Below, in pieces: positions 22,900-34,284 of a stretch of DNA of 64,000 nt. The position numbers were made by a program, and so were the translations under genes. The stretch is from Cryphonectria parasitica EP155. Its lineage: Eukaryota > Ascomycota > Sordariomycetes > Diaporthales > Cryphonectriaceae. The DNA is taken from positions 1 through 64,000 of the forward strand of contig NW_024468914.1 in assembly GCF_011745365.1 (NCBI RefSeq), in the 5' to 3' direction. Positions within the stretch are counted from its first letter, which is position 1. Each line of letters starts with the position of its first letter. A model generated the notes under the pieces. The model was not told where the DNA came from, made no database searches, and saw nothing but the letters and a program-made list of their open reading frames with translations.

Positions 22900-22986
22900 A
22901 TTGGTGATGGTGCTTTGGTATAGTTCTTCGGTGAAGTGTTCGCAACCCTGAGCTGTTCTTTGAGATGACCAAGGTTTGCTGCTTGA

Positions 22987-23163
22987 TCAAGCTGTAGTGT
23001 CTCCAGAAGATGTTGATGTAAGAAAAGAGGTGGGTGCAAAGACTGGATGGGGGAGGAAATATGAAGGAAATTCGAAGTCCTGGATTTGTGACTCAGAATC
23101 AAGGAGCTCAAGGCCCAAAGCGTCATACGAAATACCATCGATTGGGGGCGAGAAAGTGAACAT
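22987..23163 (-). CDS. Upstream ORF (58 codons) in frame with the coiled-coil gene
   Basis: ATG at 23163 opens MFTFSPPIDGISYDALGLEL and runs to a TGA at 22987-22989. The frame is the same as that of the main ATG at 22899 (264 bp, 88 codons apart), and apart from that TGA the interval is open. It could be a regulatory upstream ORF, the true N-terminus joined by an intron that removes the stop, or a recent nonsense change. No convincing in-frame splice pair was found, so an upstream ORF is the simplest reading. Confidence 0.4.
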   Translation of the reverse strand: MFTFSPPIDGISYDALGLELLDSESQIQDFEFPSYFLPHPVFAPTSFLTSTSSGDTTA

Positions 23164-24704
23164 GATGAGAGATCTGGAAGCCGAAGGCTGTCTTGCCAGT
23201 GAAGTCGACACGAGTGGATCTGGAGATAATTGCCGCAGTGATTCAGTAAACCAAGGTCTCGAGTAGAATGGTGCAAGATGATCAAGTGAGGTCTTGATAT
23301 CACCATCAACGTGAAGTTTTCTTGACAGCTTGAATAGATCATAAGAGCAACTGGGTCACTGTGTTTCTTGGGAGGGGTTTAAGACTGCGTGAAGGTGTAT
23401 AAACAATCCCCATTAATACTATAGAGCTCAAGTGCTATGGACCATGTACAACATCGAATAAGATGCAATAGGACTGTAGTACCAAGTGTAAGGCCTGGAG
23501 AGCGTTCCTTGTTACGATAGGTGATCCGGAATAGAATAAACTCCCAAGACACAATACCTCCGTTGTACGAGAATAACTATGTGAGAATACTCTTGCAGAA
23601 CTAGTAAAATGCCACCCTACATCTCGCCAAGCCTGTGAACGACGGGAAACATCCTATGTATTTACTACAAGATTTAATGTTGAGATACGTGGCCGTGCAT
23701 GTGAAAATGAACCGCACAATCCTCGATCATGCCGCGGCTATCTTGTTGGGCCTCGACCATATCCTTGCTATTGGCGAAGCAAAACTCTGGTGTAAACATG
23801 GCCCTTCCATCGTCACACGACGAGACTATCTTGGGATGAATCGCCTGCACGCCAATAACCTCGGGATGTAAAGTGGAAGATGATCTTGTAGACAAAATAG
23901 TTAGATCATGGTCAACACTCTGAATTTATCAGGAGAGGCCTACTTCTATGAAGCAGCTAAAAAGAGTGACCACTCCCAGCTGACTGGGAACGGCTGTGGC
24001 CTATTAAGCTGCGTAGACGGTCGGACTCATACAACTTTATTTACTCATGTAGTATCCTGTTCAGACGCTACAAGATCGCACGTACGTATAAAATAAGCTA
24101 ACCTCCAGTATCTATGCTCACGTGGGGAAATAATTAAACTCACGAGACAAGCCCGAGAGTGGTCCTTTCGAGGTGTGGCAATCAGGTTTCTGTCCACCGT
24201 GCAGACAGGAATAGGATCTTCCCCAGTGCCCCCCATGTTGGTATTGCAAGAAGTACGGAACGCTGCTACACAGGCATTTTGGCCCTAGGAGGAAGGCCAG
24301 ACGAGGAAAGAAGACCTCGCGAGGTCGGGCAGTGCCTAATGCCACAATTGAATGCTGTCAAGAGTATTTTGCGGTGTGGGCATTGCTGTCTACCACCCCC
24401 GACTGGAGGAAAGCCCAATCTGAGGGACGCTATTGTGACATTCGGCCATATCTTGTCCCGTTTGCTGTGCCTTTTATCACCTTTCGACGGTTGTTCTTGT
24501 GTTATTGCTAGGATGATCACCAGGTTATATGTTTTGTGGGGCTAATGATCAAACACTTGCTAAAGTGCTGTTCTCGAAGTGCAATGGCCTTGAAGGCGTA
24601 AGTGGGGCTACACCCGAGTTCCGAACCAGATGCGGAATGGTCTTTTGCCCGGGCGATCAACAATCTGCAAACCTGATAAACTGAAAAGATTTACTACTGT
24701 CAAC
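23164..24704. other. Intergenic, no gene seen
   Basis: Promoter region of the coiled-coil gene (left) and flank of the tRNA (right). Short frames only (up to 128 codons at 24159-24545), with no domain or splice support. Confidence 0.45.
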
Positions 24705-24793
24705 GGTTGTGTAGTGTAATGGTTATCACTCTGGATTCTGACGATTGAAACACGTCCTTTCCAGCAATCTGAGTTCGATTCTCAGCACGACCT
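24705..24793 (+). tRNA. tRNA-Gln(CUG): tRNA-Gln (anticodon CUG) with a 17-nt intron
   Basis: The acceptor stem GGTTGTG (24705-24711) pairs with CACGACC (24786-24792), with discriminator T. The A-box (TAGTGTAATGG) and B-box (AGTTCGATTCT) promoters are present. The anticodon stem is CTGGA (24731-24735) with TCCAG (24760-24764). The loop TTCTGA (24736-24741) carries anticodon CTG. A 17-nt intron (24742-24758) sits one base 3' of the anticodon, the canonical nuclear position. The mature length without the intron is 72 nt, as expected for tRNA-Gln. Confidence 0.93.
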
Positions 24794-25849
24794 TCAGTGG
24801 TCGATTTTTGTTGTGAATTTCTTGAATTTTGCTTGCTGATTCATACATTTGTGAATCAGTACTTTTAATTGCAATTCTGCACGGTGCCCTCGGAATGCCT
24901 CTCGATGCTGGCCCTCTTGTCACTCACCTCCGATCAATCTTGAGTTATCGATTTTGCTGCGCACCCATCGTCTTCTTGCAACATTCGATTTCTATTTTTT
25001 CAACTTTCCTTACATCTGTTCGCTTGCTTTGTATACTGTTCTTTAATGTTGTATCCCCGGCTGGTTTTGAGCTGGAATGGCATACTTACTTTACTGACTT
25101 GGTCAGTGGAGTGACTATCGTTTGCAGGTTGTGCAGTCCACGGTGTGATTGGCTGCCCGTGAGGACGACGAACTGTACTCTGTTTTCTAGCAAAGCGGAT
25201 GTCAGCTCTACAAATGATGAAATATTCCTCTGGGTCGTGTGAGACCTTGCATGACAACAGCCCAGGCAGCAGCCGTATCTGCTGGGCTCCCTTTGATAGC
25301 TGGAGGCACGCATTCGGCTCTCCATCCCAAAGGGCCCTTTTTTGAGGACGGCTTTGACTTTCTTTCTAGGATCCGCCCTTCTGAGCATTTCGTATACGTA
25401 ACAAGGCGCGCGATGGGTCCGCAAGCGAAACGGGGACGACGCGCAGAGGATGTCTCTTCAAATCGCCCTGCTTCTGTCAGCACACAACCATCAAGCAAGT
25501 TTCAGAAGTGCCAGGTGGTGACATGACTGCAAGAAGCCGTCATCTAATTCCAGTCCCGTCCAGCTTCAACTACGGACTTCTGCGCACACACCAAACAACA
25601 ATGAAAACGTTATTGTTGGGCTTTCACGTCTGCATCGCCAGGACCGGGGTCACGACGCTTGCAGGTGGTATCCTGCTCAGCCGTCGTGGATTGATAATCA
25701 CGATCACCAAGGAAGTCCTGGTCTACCGACTGCAAGTTCGTTTCCAGCTACATCAGTCTGGGTTGAGAGGGTTTATGCCCGAGAAGGCAGCAGTCATTCG
25801 CTTGACCAAATCTCATGCATAAATCAATTCTCCAACTTAGATCGGCGCG
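24794..25849. other. Intergenic, no intact gene seen
   Basis: AT-rich downstream of the tRNA. The right half could once have held the 5' part of the FAD oxidase that follows, but no FAD-attachment motif is readable. Confidence 0.4.
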
Positions 25850-26696
25850 GTGATGAAGCTTCATGCATCGGCTCTGCGCGTAATCCGGGACATCGGCGTC
25901 TATGTTCGCGTCAGCGAGGACAAGAAGACGGCAAAAGTTGGCGGTGATGTCCTCTCTGGGAGCCTCTTGAAGGCGTTGGGAGAGCACGGCCTTATCACGG
26001 CCAGGTTAGAATCCACCTCAAGGTGGAAGGAGACTGCTGGCCTTCTGAAGCTGATTATCGTTGTGCAGTGGGTCTACTGGATCGGTTGGCTGTGTTGGGT
26101 GGACCACTGCTGGTGGCTATGGCCCATTCTCGAGCCTCTATGGTCTCGGCATTGACCAAATCGTCGCGGCGAAGCTGGTGAATGGTAACTGCATCGTGAA
26201 CGCAACCGAGGCCAAGACCGTGGCCAAGTACAGCGAGGATAACGAGAAGTTGGTGAGCTATGGCATCCACGGGCGAACCTATACGGTGAGCCTCAAGGCC
26301 TGGACGCCCACCTCGGTACGCATCCTGGTCACATATAGCGCCTCTGTCCCAGGTGGCAATTCAATGATATCGATACATGGACTGCGCTCCCCGCCAGCAA
26401 ACGAAGACTCGGTCTTTGGAGCCCGTGAGGACCATCATATGGTGGAGATCATCTCCTTGACGACCGATCCGGCGCTCGAGGGCGAGGTGTCTGCGTGGGG
26501 CCAGGGGCTGCTGAGGGAGTTGAAAGAGCAGGATGCGAGCAACATTGTTGACAGCGCTTATCTTCCCCTGCTCGACTACGGTGAAGTCGACTCGAAGAAG
26601 ATTTACGGAAGACATAACGAGACGGTTGTGTCGTTGAAGAAGAAATATGACCCGGAAAATGTGTTCAAGCACGCAGCTCCGAGGGTCATTGTGTAG
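25850..26696 (+). pseudogene. Decayed FAD-linked (BBE/VAO-type) oxidase
   Basis: Three recognisable pieces of a berberine-bridge/VAO-family oxidase remain. The first is FAD-domain sequence VRVSEDKKTAKVGGDVLSGS (about 25907-25966). After a 64-bp intron (26005-26068, ending GTTGTGCAG) comes GSTGSVGCVGWTTAGGYGPF with SLYGLGIDQIVAAKLVNG. The third is the C-terminal block RKIYG-type sequence KKIYGRHNETVVSLKKKYDP, ending at the stop before 26697. About 140-180 residues between the FAD domain and the C-terminal domain are absent: the frame passes directly from NGNCIVNATE to substrate-domain sequence. The N-terminal FAD-attachment region is also not visible. These losses point to a truncated relic and not a working enzyme. 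Confidence 0.65.
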
Positions 26697-27252
26697 ATTA
26701 AGTTATCTTTAATCAGCGTGGAAGGGTTCAAGTCCAATAGAAGGTGAAAATTGAGGAGTGAGGAGCATCTGCAATCGTGATAACGCCCGCAAAATGCTTG
26801 CACAACCTCACCGCACGATTATGTCAGTTTTGGGAGAATGCATACTCTGTTGGGTACATGAACCAGTATAAAGTACGTCATGAATCAATGATTGTGGTGA
26901 TGGAAGGACAAACGTTCACTTTGAGGGAAGATATTACAAGAATCTCTAAAAATTAAAAAGGGCCCATGGAAGATGTGGCCCACATCTATAGTAGCGCTGG
27001 CAGCCAGTGTTGCCCCTGACCTGTCTGGCTTACATAATACTGCCGGTACATCGGTACTTGGAAGAGCTGCTAGGCGGCATCAACAATTTTTCGAGGAGAG
27101 ATGGAGCTCTAAGCCAACCCCACGCGTCGCCCACCACCCACGTCCCAAGAACTGACTTCCCCCAAGCGTTGGAGGCCAGCAATACTTTCTTGGGCTAGCA
27201 TCTCCCTTCTTCCTCTACACACATACCTCCCAAGCCCTTGTACATTTTCAAC
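26697..27252. other. Intergenic; CCT7 promoter region
   Basis: No gene seen. The stretch contains the upstream region of CCT7, with C/T-rich tracts shortly before its ATG. Confidence 0.5.
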
Positions 27253-29088
27253 ATGTCTTTCGGCGGGCAGACTCCAACCATTATTGTCCTGAAAGAGGGT
27301 CCGTGTTGCCCCTCCATCAACCCCTCCACTGAAGCTATCCCCAGATATCTTGTGAGACATCCTTGCTGACGCTACCCTACGACACAGGCACCGACACCTC
27401 TCAGGGCAAGGGCCAGATCATCTCCAACATAAATGCATGCCTCGCCGTCCAGAACACGATCAAGTCGACCCTCGGACCCTATGGCGGCGACCTGTTGATG
27501 GTGGACGAGAACGGCAGGCAGACAATCACCAACGATGGCGCGACCGTCATGAAACTTCTCGACATTGTCCACCCGGCGGCGCGGATCCTCGTCGACATCG
27601 CAAGATCACAAGATGCCGAGGTGGGCGATGGCACAACCTCCGTCGTGGTGCTGGCAGGCGAGATTCTGAAGGAGATCAAGGAGCATGTGGAGCAGGGCGT
27701 CAGTTCACAGATCATTGTCAAGGGCCTGCGGAAAGCCTCGACCATGGCGGTAAACAAGATCAAGGAGATCGCTGTGAGCACGGATGAGGCCAACCACAGA
27801 GAGACGCTGGGCAAGCTCGCCGCAACGGCCATGACGAGCAAGCTGATCAAGCGGAACACCGAGTTCTTCACCAAGAGTAAGTAGGCCCTCTCTATGGGGC
27901 TGGTCTGTCTAGGCACGCGAAAATGCTGACGAGAAATCTACCTACCTAGTGGTTGTCGACGCCGTCCTCACCCTCGACCAAGACGATCTCAACGAGAAGT
28001 TAATAGGCGTCAAGAAGATCCCTGGTGGTTCCCTGACAGAGTCCCTGTTCGTCAACGGTGTCGCCTTCAAGAAGACCTTTTCCTATGCCGGCTTCGAACA
28101 GCAGCCCAAGAAGTTCACCAAGCCAAAGATTGTCTGCCTCAACGTGGAGCTGGAGCTCAAGGCCGAGAAGGACAACGCGGAGGTGCGGGTCGAGCAGGTA
28201 TCAGAATACCAGGCCATCGTCGACGCAGAGTGGCAGATCATCTTCAAGAAGCTGGAGGCCATCTACAAGACCGGGGCCAAGGTCGTGCTGTCCAAGCTGC
28301 CGATCGGCGACCTGGCCACGCAATACTTTGCCGACCGCGACGTCTTCTGCGCGGGCCGCGTCTCGTCAGAGGACCTGGAGCGTGTTGTCCAGGCCACGGG
28401 TGCTACCATCCAGTCCACCTGCTCCGACATTCATGCCGAGCACCTGGGCACCTGCGGCACTTTCGAGGAGCGACAGCTCGGCGGCGAGCGCTTCAACTTC
28501 TTCGAGGATTGCCCAGAGGCCAAGACCTGCACACTCATGCTCCGTGGCGGCGCAGAGCAGTTCATCGCCGAGGTGGAACGATCGCTGCACGACGCCATCA
28601 TGATTGTCAAGCGCGCCATCCGCAACCGCACCATTGTCGGCGGCGGTGGCGCATGCGAGATGGAGGTCTCGGCCTCGCTGCACCGCTTCGCGGACAACAA
28701 CATCCGCAACAAGCAGCAGGGCATCATCAAGTCCTTCGCCAAGGCCCTCGAGATTATCCCGCGGCAGCTGTGCGACAACGCCGGCTTCGACGCCACCGAC
28801 ATCCTCAACAAGCTCCGTGTCGAGCACCGCAAGGGCAACACCTGGGCCGGCGTCGATTTCGTCAACGAGGGTGTCGCCGACATGATGGAGCGCTTCGTGT
28901 GGGAGCCCGCCCTGGTCAAGATCAACGCACTCCAGGCGGCCACCGAGGCCAGCTGTCTCATCCTCGGCGTCGACGAGACTATCCGGAACGAGGAGAGCCA
29001 GCAGCCGCAGGCACCCGGCAAGCCGTTGCCTCCCGGGGCTGCGCAGAGGGCGCTGAGGGGACGAGGAAGAGGGATGCCGAGGAGGTAG
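27253..29088 (+). CDS. CCT7: Chaperonin-containing T-complex subunit eta (CCT7)
   Basis: Exons 27253-27298, 27388-27876 and 27950-29088 total 1674 bp, or 557 residues, the family's usual length. The N-terminus [20 protein letters not shown] is diagnostic of the eta subunit. Group II chaperonin ATPase motifs are present: [31 protein letters not shown], and [14 protein letters not shown] with the catalytic Asp in the GDGTT motif. Near the end is [14 protein letters not shown]. The C-terminus is Gly/Arg-rich ([12 protein letters not shown]). The protein is one of eight subunits of the cytosolic TRiC/CCT ring that folds actin and tubulin. The first intron uses a weak donor, GTCCGT (27299), but frame and homology require it. 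The gene is single-copy and housekeeping in fungi. Confidence 0.97.
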
Positions 29089-30137
29089 ATATGTGTTTGA
29101 TAGAGAAAGAGGGAATATAAAGCAGTGTGGTAAGAAAACTGATCTGTATTCTGTGTGTGTGGGACTCTAGGGTGCACCAGCGAAGGGGGCCGCATTTTCT
29201 GTACATGCTATGATTGATACCTAGATCGGCTTCTATAGACACAGGCAAAATGGAGATGTTGAAAAGCAGACGACCGCCGTCGCCTCACGCGGGATCATTA
29301 TTCACGCAAGACCAGCCCCTTTCTTGATAATCACGTTCTGGGCAGGCGACCTGGAATCCTCAGCATCTGTGGTTTCAAGACAGGAGGTGAAGCACCGTAT
29401 TATCACTCTCGTGTGCAAAGTCTCTAAGTCTCGAAACCAACGGCCAAAAAAGAAAAAGAAAGAAAAAAAGGACTGGATATATGCGCACACGCAAAGGAAC
29501 AGAAGCATATGAAACTACTCGGACAAGCCGGGGTTCAGCAACAGTGAAAGGGTTCTTGACCATCTGCCAACAATCCCCAAAACTCAAAGAAAGTATTTCA
29601 CCCATCCATGTATTCATCCATTCAGCCTGTCATACTATCTCGCACTTCGAAAACTGCAAAAAATCCAGAATAACATATTTGCCATGGCAGGCGACGCTTG
29701 AACGCTCCTAGGAATCGAAGGAAATAGAACAAGGATGAAAGAATTAAAAAAAAAAGAAGAAAAGACGAAAACAAAGGTGAAGAGATGAAGTGCGGCAACG
29801 CCCTGTCCATATATCCCCATCTTTTTGTCCCCAAGACCAGCGCAAAAATCAGGACCCTTGGATCTAGGGCTCAGAGTGACATAGAAGAAAGAAGCAAGAT
29901 ACAAGAAGTGAAGGAAGAAGTAAAATTAAGCAACAGAACAGACGCAACAGAATGGCAAGGGCACCGCCGGAGCCACCATGAAATTCCCGTCCATCATATA
30001 TAGCAGCCGCTCCATCACATATCTCTTTTGAGTGACGGCTGATAATTTGGATTACTGCCGAAGCAACACCTTGCTCGCCTAGTCGTCGTTTATTCCGCCG
30101 TTTGGAAAACCCCCCAACTGACCCACAACATCTAATG
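29089..30137. other. Intergenic between convergent genes, no gene seen
   Basis: 3' flanks of CCT7 and of the C2H2 factor. A/T-rich with A-runs near 29448-29470 and 29746-29764. No coding signal. Confidence 0.5.
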
Positions 30138-32179
30138 TCAGACCGCCTCGTTGTCCACGAATTTGTCGTCGTTGATAAATATTAAGTCTTCCAGCCACTC
30201 GTCACCCGTCGGCTCAAAGATGTGATCCTCTCTCGGAGGCATCGGCGATGACGTTAGCTCGTCCTCCAGCGGGCTGGGTGCCATGGCGCCCGAGTTAGGC
30301 GACGGCGACGGGTCCGTGCCAAAGTCCGGCATGCCACCCATACCCGTCATGTCCTCATCGAACCCGCCGTCTCCATAGTCGACCCCGTCGAATCCGCCCA
30401 TGGGCGCAAAACTTGCGCTGTTTCCGCCGCCCTCGCCGTCGGCGGTCGGCTGAGGCGGCTGGTTCATCTCGTTCGGCGCCGAGACGGCAGTGGCGGTGCC
30501 GTCGCCGCCAGACACGACGTCTTTCTTCTTGGGCGGGCGGCCTCGCTTTGCGGGCTCCTTGCGCTTCGTACCAGGTGGAGCACCAATGCAGTTGCCGCGG
30601 CCTTGGTGCCGATGGAGGGCGTCCGCGCGGCTGAAGTCGCGGCCACAGGGGCACACCCACTTCTTGTGGACGTCGTGGGTGCGCAGGTGGCGGCGCAGGT
30701 CGTGCGACCGGACAAAGAGCTTGCTGCAGAACTGGTAGGGGCACTTGTACTGCCGGTCGTCGAGGTGGGTCTGGATGTGCGCCTTGCAGTTTTCCTTGCG
30801 CTCAAAAAACTGACCACACATCTTCTCCTCGCCTGTTTCCTTGGAGGGCTCGGTCCACTTGCAGATGAACTTCTTGTTGGTGTCTGCTGCCCCCGCCGCC
30901 GCTGGGTTGGCAGCAGTGCCATCAGAGGGGGTAGAGGGGGCATCTGCTGCGGAGCCAGAAGTGGGCGTCCCGTCCGTCTCGCCGATGAGCTCAGCGATCT
31001 GCTCCGGCTTAACGTGCGACTCGACACGGTACTGCTCCATGTCTCCATCCGCCAGGCTCATGACACTGTTGATGCTGGCCAAGCTTTGGGTCCGCTGGTG
31101 GGCGCGCATACGCCGGCTGGGGCTCGGCGACTGTCGGCTACGGTTGGGCGAACGGGAGCTTCCTCGTGGGGTCAGGGCCGGGCGCAGGTCAGGGGCGGTG
31201 TGGACCGGGTTCAGGCCAGAGGAGGGGTGGTGGTGATGGTGGTGCTGCGAGCTCGGGTGGGAGAAGCTGTGGCGGGTGGGCGAGGGATCGGGCGTTCGGA
31301 TGAGCGACTCCATACCGAAGGAATCGCGTGTTGGGCTCGGCTGGCGAGCCTGCAGGAGGGAGTCCCTGAGAGGGTTATGGCTGTGGTGTGTGGGCGACGG
31401 GTCCGGCGTCGAGAGGAGCGAGTCCCGGAAGGGGCTGCGCGTAGGGGACGCCTGCGGTGTTCGGATGTAGGAGCCCATAGCGACGCTGCTGTTGCTGTGC
31501 TCTGGAAGGGCGCGAGCCAAGGGCGATGCAGTGCGCGGCGGGATGAAGGACTCGGGAGGAGATGTGAAGGGATTGTGGTTGTTGAAGAGGACTGGAGGCG
31601 CTGCCTGGCCGGGAGACGGCATGGGCGACTCGAAGAGGCCATCACCGGGGAGAGGACCTCCAAAGCCGCCCAGGTCGAAGTGTGCTATCTCGTCGTTGAG
31701 TGTTTCCAGGGCGGTGCCTGGAGAGGACATGACAGGGGAGTAATAACCTTTGGGTTTCTGAGGTCAGTATATCTCTTCTTCTTGTTAAGACGGGCACCAC
31801 CTTTGCCCTGCTTGCTTGCTGCCGATGCTTGCCGCTGGATTCTCGACGTACCCATATTCTCCTGGAACCCTGAGCCCGGTGGGCTGAAGACATCTCCGAC
31901 TCCCATTAGGCCCGGTGTGTGGTTGCCCATAGGGCTCTGGAGGTAGACAGGAGGTCGCAAGGAAGGACGATTGGTGTTTGGGGTGCGAGGCGCGCTGCTG
32001 CTGCTGGGGATGTTGAGACTCTGGCCACGACGGTGATGTGTGGGCGTCGAGGGCATAGCCTGCGGTTGCATCTGTTGGAAGGACGGGCTGCTGAAATCAT
32101 TACCCTCCTGCGGCCCTTGCTGCTGCTGCTGCTGTTGCTGCTGCTGGGCATGTTCGAATTTGAGGTGGGAAGTCCACAT
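30138..32179 (-). CDS. Ace2/Swi5-like C2H2 transcription factor
   Basis: The main exon (31717-30138) carries three consecutive zinc fingers at 30590-30870. The first has a long C-C loop (FICKWTEPSKETGEEKMC, then HIQTH), the second is YKCPYQFCSKLF...RTH, and the third is WVCPCGRDFSRADALHRH with a terminal Cys. This pattern matches Swi5/Ace2. Upstream are repeated SPTR and STPDPSPT motifs, likely proline-directed phosphorylation sites of the kind that control nuclear entry of Swi5/Ace2. An upstream exon from the ATG at 32179 adds a polyglutamine tract and LQSPMGNHTPGLMGVGDVF. The proposed intron 31718-31851 (GTACGT...TCTCCAG) gives 635 residues. The donor could instead lie about 50 bp further in, and a start at 31730 cannot be excluded. 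The role in cell separation and wall genes is inferred from the yeast family. Confidence 0.82.
32119..32148 (-). repeat. CAG/CAA (polyglutamine) microsatellite
   Basis: About ten consecutive glutamine codons in the N-terminal exon of the Ace2-like factor, mostly CAG with a CAA interruption, seen on the plus strand as GCTGCTGCTG. Likely length-variable. Confidence 0.9.
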
Positions 32180-34240
32180 CTTGATATCTTGGGCCTGGCC
32201 TGACCTTGGCCACACCTTGGCCTGTTGCCCTTGACCTGTCCTGGCCTGGATCGCCCTGGCTATTGTACTGGGTATATCTCTGAAGATCGGGGGGTGGAGG
32301 GGAGGGAGAGCAGGCGCAAAGACGAGGGTAACAGTCTACACCCGTAAGGTACTACGTAGTAGCAGTTCGGAAAGAGTAGACCAGACCGGGGGGAACGGCG
32401 TGGGACGATCAAATTAGAAGAGGAGAAACGGAAACGTAGCGCTGTGGTGGAGCACACACGAGAGAGAGAGAGGAAGTAGCAGTAGTAAGTAGTGGTATGT
32501 AGTAATAACAATAGTGGATGGCAGCATAAACAATTCCACAGGACGACGAGAGAGAGAAAAAAAAAGAAAAGAGAGGAAAAGCTGCAGCGGCTAATGGAAA
32601 GGAACAGCGACAATGGCGTGTTACGACAGGGTGTTGTCGGCGACAAGGTTGACTGTCAACAGGGGGGGAGGAGGGAAATGCTATTAGAAGGAAGAAAAAG
32701 AAGAAGAAAATAAATAATAAAAAAAATAAATAAAAATAAGACAAGAATGCCCAGTCAAGGTTGGGTTGTGATTGGGTAAGTTAAGTTGGGCGTAGATGGC
32801 TTCGATGGGCTTGGCTAGGTGCTCAGTGCTGTGCTCAGTGCTATGCTGTGCTACTGTCACCTTACCTAAATGCCCATAGCAGCAAGGCGTGGTTGTGTGT
32901 GTTGTGCCCCCTCCCAATCCATGCCCCATGCCATACTACATTCATCTTCTCTCGACAACCAATTTTCCTTTTTCCCTCTCCAGCTTCCTTCCTCCGTGGG
33001 TCCAGGCCCTCCCACTCAGCCTGTCTGACCAGCCTAAGGCTTGCCTTCCAAACAAGGTTCCTGCAGAGAGGGGTGGAGCCACCGTCTCATCCTGTCTCCA
33101 TCCAGCTCCATTCGTTTTCCCCGACCCGTAAACATTCCTACCCCCCCGGTTGTTGCGGCAACTTGGCGCGTCTGGGCCGTGTGCTGACTTAGACCATCCC
33201 TGCCCAATCGTGCTGTTTTAGTGCCTAGTCTCAGGCACCGCCTGGTAGTCTTAGCACCTAACGACAGTGCCACAGTAGTGCCAACAGAGAGTAGAGCCAC
33301 TGAGCCTCACCTGTGGAACGTCGTGTTGGTGCTGACCCCCCCCCCTTGGCGCTCTGGGATACCCCCCCAGCGCTAATCGATACCTTAGGGCCTTCCCCTG
33401 TCCGTACCGCCTGCGCAACCGACCAAGCGGCGTTGCGCGTCCACCCCCGATTGTTATCATCGATCCATCGATCACCGATCATCGATCTATTCTTCATTTT
33501 TCCTGCGACACAGTCGGGCCATGGACAAAATTTTCCCAAAAAGCCGTTCCCAAGATTCCCATCCAATGAAGCTACCAATTTTTTTTGTCGCTGGGACAAG
33601 CCACCAACGTACATCCAACCATATTCATGACCCCCAATTGGACTTCTTTGGTGCCCGCCTAGCGTCCGCAGCTTTGAGAAGGGTCTCAGTCATCGTATCG
33701 CTCTCTCTGTCCATAGTGCCACACTGTGGTAACCTCGAAGTTTTTGAAAGCGCCCCAGGGCCAATGAACCTGGCCTGTTCTCAACAAAGTTGCTACAGGC
33801 TACTGTGCTCATGATGTAGGGCTGGGCGAAAGGGAGGCCTGGGAGGGAGTGGCGGCCTCCTCTTCGAGCGGCCTCTTGTCCTGGTACCAATTGTTTGCGC
33901 CACAGTACAATACATGTCATACGCATCATGATATTTGACCTACTTTGATGGGGATTCTGTATCTCAAACTCCAAGTTGGTGCTGACCCACTCATCACGTC
34001 CGCCGCGTCTCCACCGCGCGCGACGTGACAACCCTGTCAAGTGAGGTCACATCGGTGAGGTTTTATATTACCGAAGGACGATTCGCAGTCCATATCCAGT
34101 ACTAGAAGTAGTACTTGTACCAGTAATCCCAACGGCTGACCTGGCTAGCCTTCACCGCCTGCTCTGTCTCTCTCTTCCCACACAAGACAGAAGGTAACGG
34201 TCATCCTGACACTTGTTGGCGTCGACAAGAGTCAGCATTG

Positions 34241-34284
<44 letters not shown>

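Noticed and set aside
28230..29120. 296-codon frame overlapping CCT7
   Set aside because: It is an out-of-frame shadow of the GC-rich CCT7 third exon, whose own frame is unmistakable.
30603..31946. 447-codon plus-strand frame opposite the Ace2-like gene
   Set aside because: Antisense shadow. The minus strand encodes intact zinc fingers.
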